This document shows, piece after piece, positions 58,583-64,000 of a DNA stretch of 64,000 bases (positions within the stretch are counted from its first letter, which is position 1; each line of letters opens with the position of its first letter). The translations under genes and the position numbers were made by a program. This DNA comes from Affinundibacterium flavidum (GTDB lineage Bacteria; Pseudomonadota; Gammaproteobacteria; Burkholderiales; Burkholderiaceae_D): the NCBI RefSeq assembly GCF_014284175.1, contig NZ_JACOGA010000004.1, positions 1 through 64,000 of the forward strand, in the 5' to 3' direction. The notes below the pieces were generated by a model, which saw only the letters and a list, made by a program, of their open reading frames with translations, had not been told where the DNA came from and ran no database searches.

Positions 58583-58765
58583 TTTCGCCCCGCAAGGATT
58601 GCACCATTATTGATTTCATGAATGATCTACATTTTAGTATTTCTATCGCAAGAAGGACAGGTTTGCACTACATTAGCGAATATCACAAGAGTCTGCGCCC
58701 CACTTTTGGTGGAATGCGCTACCAATTTCTAGACCAATTGAGTTTAGTCTCACTATGGAAAGACA
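58583..58765. promoter_or_regulatory. Divergent control region between LysR gene and hmgA
   Basis: A 183-bp region that must carry both promoters and the LysR operator. TTTCATGAATGA near 58615 contains the dyad TTCATGAA (58615-58622) and is the clearest candidate site. No definite boxes could be assigned. Confidence 0.35.
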
Positions 58766-60061
58766 ATGAATACACATTACATGACTGGTTTCGCGAATGA
58801 ATTTGCGACCGAGGCATTACCTGGTGCCTTGCCGCATAATCAAAATTCGCCGCAAAAATGCGCCTATGGTTTATATGCCGAACAAATTTCCGGTACGGCA
58901 TTTACTGCACCTCGCCATACGAATCGTCGTTCATGGACTTACCGCATTCGCCCAGCGGCGATGCACCAGCCATTTACGCAAATTGAGAATGGCTCGATGA
59001 CCAATGATTTTGCGCAAGTGCCAAGTAGCCCAAATCAACTACGCTGGGATCCGCAAGCTATGCCTGCGACGCCAACCGATTTTATTGAAGGTTGGTTGAC
59101 CATGGCGGGCAATGGTTCTGCCGACGCGCAAACCGGCTGTGCAATCCATTTATACGCGGCCAATCGCGACATGACGGATAAATTTTTCTACAACGCCGAT
59201 GCCGAATTACTCATCATTCCGCAGCAAGGCCGTTTGCACATTAAAACGGAAATGGGTTTGATCGATATTGAACCGCAAGAAATCGCGGTCATCCCGCGCG
59301 GCATCCGTTTTCAAGTCAGCTTACCGGATGGCGACGCACGTGGTTATGTCTGTGAAAATTTTGGTGTCATGTTAAAGCTGCCAGATCTCGGTGTGATCGG
59401 ATCGAATGGTCTCGCTAATCCACGCGATTTTCTGACACCAACAGCTTGGTATGAAGATCGCGAAGGCGATTTCGAATTAGTCGCTAAATTCAGTGGCAAT
59501 TTATGGCGTGCGAAAATCGGCCACTCTCCACTCGACGTGGTTGCCTGGCATGGCAACATGGCACCGTACAAATACGATTTGCGTCACTTTAATACGATAG
59601 GCTCAATTAGTTATGATCATCCAGATCCGTCGATCTTTTTGGTCTTGCAATCGCCTAGCAATACACCAGGTGTGGATACGATAGACTTTGTGATTTTCCC
59701 ACCACGTTGGTTGGCCGCCGAAAACACTTTCCGCCCACCTTGGTTCCATCGCAATATTGCCAGTGAATTTATGGGTTTGATTCACGGTCAATACGACGCG
59801 AAATCAACAGGTTTCCGTCCGGGTGGTGCAAGCTTACATAACTGCATGAGCGGTCATGGTCCAGATGCGCCGACCTTTGAAAAGGCCAGTAATATGGATA
59901 CCAGCACACCACATAAAGTCGATGACACGATGGCGTTTATGATAGAAACCTGTACTATCCTTAAACCAAGTCGTGCAGCGATGAGTTCCCCGCAATTGCA
60001 AGCGGACTATTTCCAATGCTGGCAAGGAATTAAGAAGAATTTTAATCCTTCACAAAAATAA
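58766..60061 (+). CDS. hmgA: Homogentisate 1,2-dioxygenase
   Basis: A 431-aa enzyme of normal family length. It opens the aromatic ring of homogentisate to maleylacetoacetate in phenylalanine/tyrosine breakdown and needs Fe(II). [26 protein letters not shown] at the N-terminus and the iron-site region [18 protein letters not shown] through [13 protein letters not shown], carrying the His and Glu ligands, are intact. GGAAAG provides the Shine-Dalgarno. It precedes fahA on the same strand and is divergent from a LysR gene. Confidence 0.97.
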   Translation: MNTHYMTGFANEFATEALPGALPHNQNSPQKCAYGLYAEQISGTAFTAPRHTNRRSWTYRIRPAAMHQPFTQIENGSMTNDFAQVPSSPNQLRWDPQAMPATPTDFIEGWLTMAGNGSADAQTGCAIHLYAANRDMTDKFFYNADAELLIIPQQGRLHIKTEMGLIDIEPQEIAVIPRGIRFQVSLPDGDARGYVCENFGVMLKLPDLGVIGSNGLANPRDFLTPTAWYEDREGDFELVAKFSGNLWRAKIGHSPLDVVAWHGNMAPYKYDLRHFNTIGSISYDHPDPSIFLVLQSPSNTPGVDTIDFVIFPPRWLAAENTFRPPWFHRNIASEFMGLIHGQYDAKSTGFRPGGASLHNCMSGHGPDAPTFEKASNMDTSTPHKVDDTMAFMIETCTILKPSRAAMSSPQLQADYFQCWQGIKKNFNPSQK

Positions 60062-60123
60062 ATCATTCACTTACTTTTGTGAAGTAAAGCAAAGCTAAGA
60101 TCACAACAACGCACCATGTACGC

Positions 60124-60157
60124 AAAACGCAGAGAGAAAATGATCGCTCTGCGTTTT
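60124..60157 (+). terminator. Perfect hairpin between hmgA and fahA
   Basis: AAAACGCAGAG (60124-60134) and CTCTGCGTTTT (60147-60157) pair perfectly around a 12-nt loop. The stem ends in TTTT within the arm. It could be a weak or partial terminator or an mRNA processing site, in a 141-bp gap. Confidence 0.55.
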
Positions 60158-60202
60158 CTGCTTACTGCGTTTGAACATTTTGTCTAATAAAGAAAGTCCA
60201 CT

Positions 60203-61531
60203 ATGTCTGTACAACTGAATGAAACGCACAACCCAGCATTACGTAGCTGGGTCGCTTCTGCAAATGATGGTCACACCGATTTCCCGATTCAGAATTTGCC
60301 ATTCGCCGTTTTTCGCCGCGCTGGTAGCAATGAACAATTTCGCATAGGTGTGGCGATTGGCGATCAGATTCTGGATCTCAGTATCGCCTTGCACGCCGGT
60401 GTTTTTGCCGACATCAGCAATGCCGCGTTAGCACATGCGTTAACAGCGTCGACTTTGAATGCACTCATGGACTTGGGCAATCAAGTTTCCGCACAAGTGC
60501 GCCTGGCGCTGTCAAAAGCGCTGCGCGAAGCTGCTGTCGCGCAAAAGCAATTAGTCGGCACTCTGGTAGCGCAAGCGGATGCTGAATATGCCTTGCCCGC
60601 ACAGATCGGTGACTACACTGATTTTTACACCTCGATACATCATGCGACCTCGGTTGGTAAATTATTTCGCCCAGATAATCCATTACTGCCAAACTACAAA
60701 TGGGTACCGATTGGCTATCACGGTCGCTCTTCGTCCATCGGCGTATCCGGCCAACAATTCCGTCGTCCTGTCGGTCAAACCATGCCACCGAATGCGACCA
60801 CGCCATCGTTCGGCCCGGCCAAGCGTATGGATTATGAATGCGAAGTCGGTGTGTTTATTGGTCAAGGAAATGCACTGGGTGAAGTGATTGATATCGATCA
60901 CGCGGAACAACATGTCTTCGGCATGTGCCTGCTCAATGACTGGTCTGCACGCGACGTACAAGGCTGGGAATATCAACCGTTGGGTCCCTTCTTGGCAAAA
61001 AATTTCGCATCAACGATTTCACCATGGGTCGTCACTTTAGAAGCCTTAGCACCGTATCGTAAGGCATGGAGTCGCGATGCGACTGATCCACAGCCTTTAC
61101 CCTATCTGGACAATGCAGACTTACGCAGTACCGGCGCTTTCGATATTCAACTCGAAGTCTTATTGCAAACCGAAAAGATGCGCGCCGACGGTACACCAGC
61201 GCAACGCTTGTCAGTATCCAATTTTAGCCATTCATATTGGACGGTTTCACAAATGGTCACGCATCACACAGTCAATGGTTGTAATTTGCGCGCAGGTGAT
61301 TTCTTGGGTTCTGGTACGCAATCAGGACCGCTCGCGGAAGAAGCGGGTTCTTTATTGGAACTGACCGAAGGCGGCAAGAAACCCATCGTCTTTAGCAATG
61401 GTGAGCAACGCATTTTTATCGAAGATGGCGACAGTATTATCATGCGTGGTTGGGCACAAAAAGATGGTGCTCCGCGTATCGGTTTTGGCCAGGTTGAAGG
61501 TCGCTTATTGCCAGCCCGACATATAGTTTAA
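60203..61531 (+). CDS. fahA: Fumarylacetoacetase
   Basis: A 442-aa enzyme, the last step of tyrosine breakdown: fumarylacetoacetate to fumarate and acetoacetate. The N-domain begins FPIQNLPFAVFRRAGSNEQFRIGVAIGDQILDL. The catalytic domain contains DYTDFYTSIHHATSVGKLFRP (catalytic Asp/His region), YHGRSSSIGVSGQQFRRP, YECEVGVFIGQGNALGE and LLNDWSARDVQGWEYQPLGPFLAKNF, all intact. No separate maleylacetoacetate isomerase gene is in the window. It is co-oriented with hmgA and probably the same operon; a strong terminator follows. Confidence 0.97.
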   Translation: MSVQLNETHNPALRSWVASANDGHTDFPIQNLPFAVFRRAGSNEQFRIGVAIGDQILDLSIALHAGVFADISNAALAHALTASTLNALMDLGNQVSAQVRLALSKALREAAVAQKQLVGTLVAQADAEYALPAQIGDYTDFYTSIHHATSVGKLFRPDNPLLPNYKWVPIGYHGRSSSIGVSGQQFRRPVGQTMPPNATTPSFGPAKRMDYECEVGVFIGQGNALGEVIDIDHAEQHVFGMCLLNDWSARDVQGWEYQPLGPFLAKNFASTISPWVVTLEALAPYRKAWSRDATDPQPLPYLDNADLRSTGAFDIQLEVLLQTEKMRADGTPAQRLSVSNFSHSYWTVSQMVTHHTVNGCNLRAGDFLGSGTQSGPLAEEAGSLLELTEGGKKPIVFSNGEQRIFIEDGDSIIMRGWAQKDGAPRIGFGQVEGRLLPARHIV

Positions 61532-61556
61532 GTTCCACTTTTTTTCTCACGACTTG

Positions 61557-61582
61557 GCGCGCAAATTTTGCGCGCTTTTTTT
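61557..61582 (+). terminator. Rho-independent terminator of hmgA-fahA
   Basis: GCGCGCAAA and TTTGCGCGC form a strong stem directly followed by seven T. It lies 25 bp after the fahA stop. Confidence 0.92.
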
Positions 61583-61764
61583 GTTCCCAAAATGGCGACA
61601 CGGTCTAAATAGCCGACCTATACTCACTTACTTGCACCAAAACCACCTTTTCCACGCAATTGATCAAGCGGATATCACTTTTTCCTTCTCTAAAGTTCGA
61701 GAATTTGCTTAAATAGCTGCACGTATTGAGATTTCTATTTTGGCCTATCATTTTCAGGAAAACC

Positions 61765-62166
61765 ATGGTGCCTTCACTTAAACTAATTAAATTTATTACG
61801 ACAATTGCTCTCGTGTGCACTGGACTGCCTGGCTGCGCCTCAGGAAAGCCTGGATCTACGAATCAAGCCAAGGCTGCGCCAGCGCCCGGATCGACTTCAT
61901 CTACAGGCACACCGATCTACGCCCCAATCAGCAAAGCAAGCCCAGAATCAGCCAATGCCATCAAGATTGAAAGAGTCCCGTTTGAGTTAGGCGTTTCGTC
62001 TGTCACTGTAGAACGTATTGCCAAACAGAATAGCTGTCAGTCGCAAAAAGGTGCTGGCTTACTCTACAAAAAAGGGCCAATAGAAGTGTATCGTGTTGAA
62101 TGTGAAGATGGACAAGAAATCAAAGCCCGTTGTGAGATGCGTCAATGCGAGATTTTCAAGCCTTAG
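61765..62166 (+). CDS. Small lipoprotein of unknown function
   Basis: A 133-aa protein with a lipoprotein signal (TTIALVCTGLPGC, lipobox LPGC). An Ala/Pro/Ser-rich linker follows, then a C-terminal domain with four Cys (NSCQSQ, VECEDG, ARCEMRQCEIF) likely forming disulfides. The start at 61765 has AGGA 5 nt upstream; the frame opens 39 bp earlier. No family is recognised. Confidence 0.8.
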   Translation: MVPSLKLIKFITTIALVCTGLPGCASGKPGSTNQAKAAPAPGSTSSTGTPIYAPISKASPESANAIKIERVPFELGVSSVTVERIAKQNSCQSQKGAGLLYKKGPIEVYRVECEDGQEIKARCEMRQCEIFKP

Positions 62167-62331
62167 TACGATTCACCAAGGTTCAAATTAAGGTGAAAAT
62201 TAAAACGCCAATGCCAATGAGTGAATAGACTGAAATCAGCGCTGTCAGCAATTTGGCCTACGCATAGCAGACTCATGCAAAGTGCCCCATGAACTCAAGG
62301 CCATCGACAACATTGTGAAAGCGAAAATCAG

Positions 62332-63081
62332 ATGCGATTACGCCATCATGTTTTATCCGTATTGTTGACCTCATGTTGCTTGTCGACCTTGCCATCCCAA
62401 GCGCAGACATTAACCATTGCATGGCGCGAAAAGCCACCGCATCAATATATAGAAAACGGGCAGGAAAAAGGCATACTGTTAATGCTGGCAAAGCACGTGT
62501 TTGCTGACAGTAAATTAAAAACAATATTTGTCGAAGAACCCGCGAAAAGAATCTGGCAAAACTTTAAAAATGGGAAAAAAAATTACTGTTCGTTTGGCTG
62601 GTACAAAATCGCTGAACGCGAAGCGCTGGTGCAATACAGTGACAGCTTTTACAAAGATCCTCCGCACACCTTACTCGTTGGGAATAGCTCGCTAACACAA
62701 GTGCGCACGCACAAAAATCTAAAATCCTTGCTCGCAGATCCTAGTTTAAGTTTGGCTATTGTGGACGGTGTTTCCTATGGTGACCAACTAGATCAATTAT
62801 TTTTATCTAGCAAAAACAAAATTATCCGCAGCAGTGCCGCGCCTATGATTATGGTCAGAATGATCAATGCAAATCGTGCGTCCATGATGTTAATCGACAA
62901 GGATGACTGGCACTATTTAAGCAGCAAAGATGAGCAATTAAGTGAGCTTACACAAGTGGATGTAGAAGGCATGCCCGCGGGTCTTGATCGGTACATCGTC
63001 TGCAGTAAAGATGTGGCGTCAGATACCATGATTAGAATTAACAGTTCACTAGCAAAAATCAGCGGCACGAAAACCAAATAG
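62332..63081 (+). CDS. Family-3-like periplasmic solute-binding protein
   Basis: A 249-aa protein with a signal peptide (VLSVLLTSCCLSTLPSQAQ) and the periplasmic-binding-protein II pattern LTIAWREKPPHQYIENGQEKGILLMLAKHVF, RIWQNFKNGKKNYCSFGWYK and LSLAIVDGVSYGDQLDQLF. It is like polar-amino-acid-binding proteins of family 3 but without adjacent transporter genes; such solitary copies are common. Ligand unknown. No strong Shine-Dalgarno is seen. Confidence 0.8.
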   Translation: MRLRHHVLSVLLTSCCLSTLPSQAQTLTIAWREKPPHQYIENGQEKGILLMLAKHVFADSKLKTIFVEEPAKRIWQNFKNGKKNYCSFGWYKIAEREALVQYSDSFYKDPPHTLLVGNSSLTQVRTHKNLKSLLADPSLSLAIVDGVSYGDQLDQLFLSSKNKIIRSSAAPMIMVRMINANRASMMLIDKDDWHYLSSKDEQLSELTQVDVEGMPAGLDRYIVCSKDVASDTMIRINSSLAKISGTKTK

Positions 63082-63979
63082 AGTTATATGGTTGTTCTCA
63101 CTGAACAGCAGCCAGTTTTTCCCTAACAGTATCAGGCAATTTTTGCATTCGTAATTGCCATCATATTTGCGCCCATATTTGTGTCCATATTCGCATTTTC
63201 ACTCGCCGTCTCTGGCTATGACGCATACCTCGTAACACGTTAGATTGCCACCAATTCTTCTGCATGCGATTATCAAACCTAAGCTAAGGCGTTCGCTAAC
63301 CACAGTCCTTGGTACCCCTGCCATCCAAACTCTGCAAACACAGAAACATCTGTAAAAGTAGTGACTTTGCGGCTAAGCACTTCTATGCAAATCATCACAG
63401 GCACAATAGCAGTGCTTGGGCCAAATCACTTGGTCTCTCCAGATAAACCACTAAACCCTTCACATAGTACCGTGCCGACATGCTGCGATGCTAATTCATG
63501 AAATTGCAAGTAGACGAGTACGTTTCGAAAAAGAGCGCGGACTCGCACAAGATTGACAAAAAACCACAGTCATATAGTCACAATATTAAGTAATTTTTAG
63601 TAACTTATCCTATTACAAAAACAAACTAAAAACTTAATTAGATGTTACAAGATCACAAATGACAGAATTATGCTTTGAGCTTTGCCCTCAAATAAAATTT
63701 ATCTAAAAGTCATGCTGTTTGTATATACAAATTAGATCAAATTCAATATACCAAAAGTATATTGAATTAGCTTCAATTTCTGTTTAACTCTGTGCTCGCT
63801 CTACTTTTCATGGGTAATTTATCTGTGCAGATTCAAGCAGATTTCCCATTTTGGGCGAATGCCGACCATAGTGGAATACGAAACACAAGCATGCACATCA
63901 CGGCGACCGGCATCTAAGTCATCAACTCAGTAAATAAGCACAAACAAATCAACAAACAAAACCTATAGAGGGGACAAAC
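63082..63979. other. Gene-free region with remnants and palindromes
   Basis: About 900 bp without an intact gene. Near 63140-63244 a short hydrophobic reading (AIFAFVIAIIFAPIFVSIFAF) carries three imperfect 12-bp CATATTTG-like units. Near 63500 a trace like RRVRFEKERGLAQD resembles a helix-turn-helix start but stops at once. The last 270 bp are AT-rich and hold two strong palindromes. Confidence 0.45.
63718..63768. promoter_or_regulatory. Two strong palindromes upstream of the right-edge gene
   Basis: TTTGTATATACAAA (63718-63731) is a perfect 14-bp palindrome. AATTCAATATAC (63740-63751) and GTATATTGAATT (63757-63768) are perfect 12-bp arms around CAAAA. They share TATAC/GTATA and lie about 210-260 bp before the ATG at 63980, so they could be operators for one dimeric regulator. 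Confidence 0.5.
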
Positions 63980-64000
63980 ATGAAAAAAACATCGTCGCAT
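63980..64000 (+). CDS. Start of an unidentified gene running off the right edge
   Basis: A good Shine-Dalgarno (GAGGGGAC) precedes an ATG at 63980 that opens MKKTSSH before the window ends. The basic start suggests an exported protein, but nothing more can be said. Confidence 0.6.

Noticed and set aside
63480..63560. Helix-turn-helix regulator gene
   Set aside because: Only about 17 residues resemble an XRE-type start before a stop codon; too short to call.

Overview
The window reads as chromosomal DNA of a Gram-negative betaproteobacterium, probably Burkholderiales and most like Oxalobacteraceae such as Undibacterium. This rests on the TonB-dependent receptors, the periplasmic proteins, the homogentisate pathway under a LysR regulator, and moderate base composition. 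The genus is an inference from recalled family resemblance, not from a search. I saw no rRNA, tRNA or CRISPR array.

Region 1 (1-31.9 kb, all minus strand) is dominated by giant exported proteins. In transcription order these are: a periplasmic TPR protein (30620-31861); a 199-aa exported protein behind a good sigma-70-like promoter (29554-30153); a 6,552-aa mosaic protein (9750-29408) with an HExxH metallopeptidase-like head, an alpha/alpha-toroid, CARDB, FlgD-like Ig, propeller, fibronectin III and discoidin domains and 513-bp tandem repeats; a choice-of-anchor-A protein whose start overlaps the giant's stop as ATGA; and an RHS/YD-repeat protein of at least 2,872 aa with a Cys-less transglutaminase fold, which runs off the left edge. 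This cluster is the best candidate for an undescribed cell-surface system. A frameshifted Lrp/AsnC-type RAM gene lies on the plus strand between the TPR gene and the rest.

Region 2 (32-34.3 kb, minus) holds small housekeeping or unknown genes: an SRPBCC protein, a DUF6151/GFA-like protein, and two overlapping membrane-protein genes.

Region 3 (34.4-44.6 kb, minus) is a sugar uptake and sensing locus: TonB receptor, glucose/galactose-type MFS transporter, two family-1 solute-binding proteins, and an OmpR-type response regulator with a HAMP histidine kinase. No ABC permease or ATPase is present. Ten-bp-phased direct repeats lie in the gap between the kinase gene and the second binding-protein gene. 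A decayed flavin-dependent tryptophan-halogenase fragment lies at its upstream edge.

Region 4 (44.6-57.4 kb) contains alanine dehydrogenase, an Oar-type TonB receptor, a 102-bp MITE-like element with 6-bp flanking direct repeats, a GIN-domain protein, two paralogous Asr-like Ala/Lys/His-rich periplasmic proteins with a shared two-block upstream element, an IbpA-type Hsp20, and two exported peptidases (M64-like and S41-like).

Region 5 (57.6-64 kb) has the homogentisate pathway (LysR regulator divergent from hmgA-fahA), a small lipoprotein, a family-3 solute-binding protein, and about 900 bp of gene-free DNA with strong palindromes before a gene that begins at 63980 and leaves the window.
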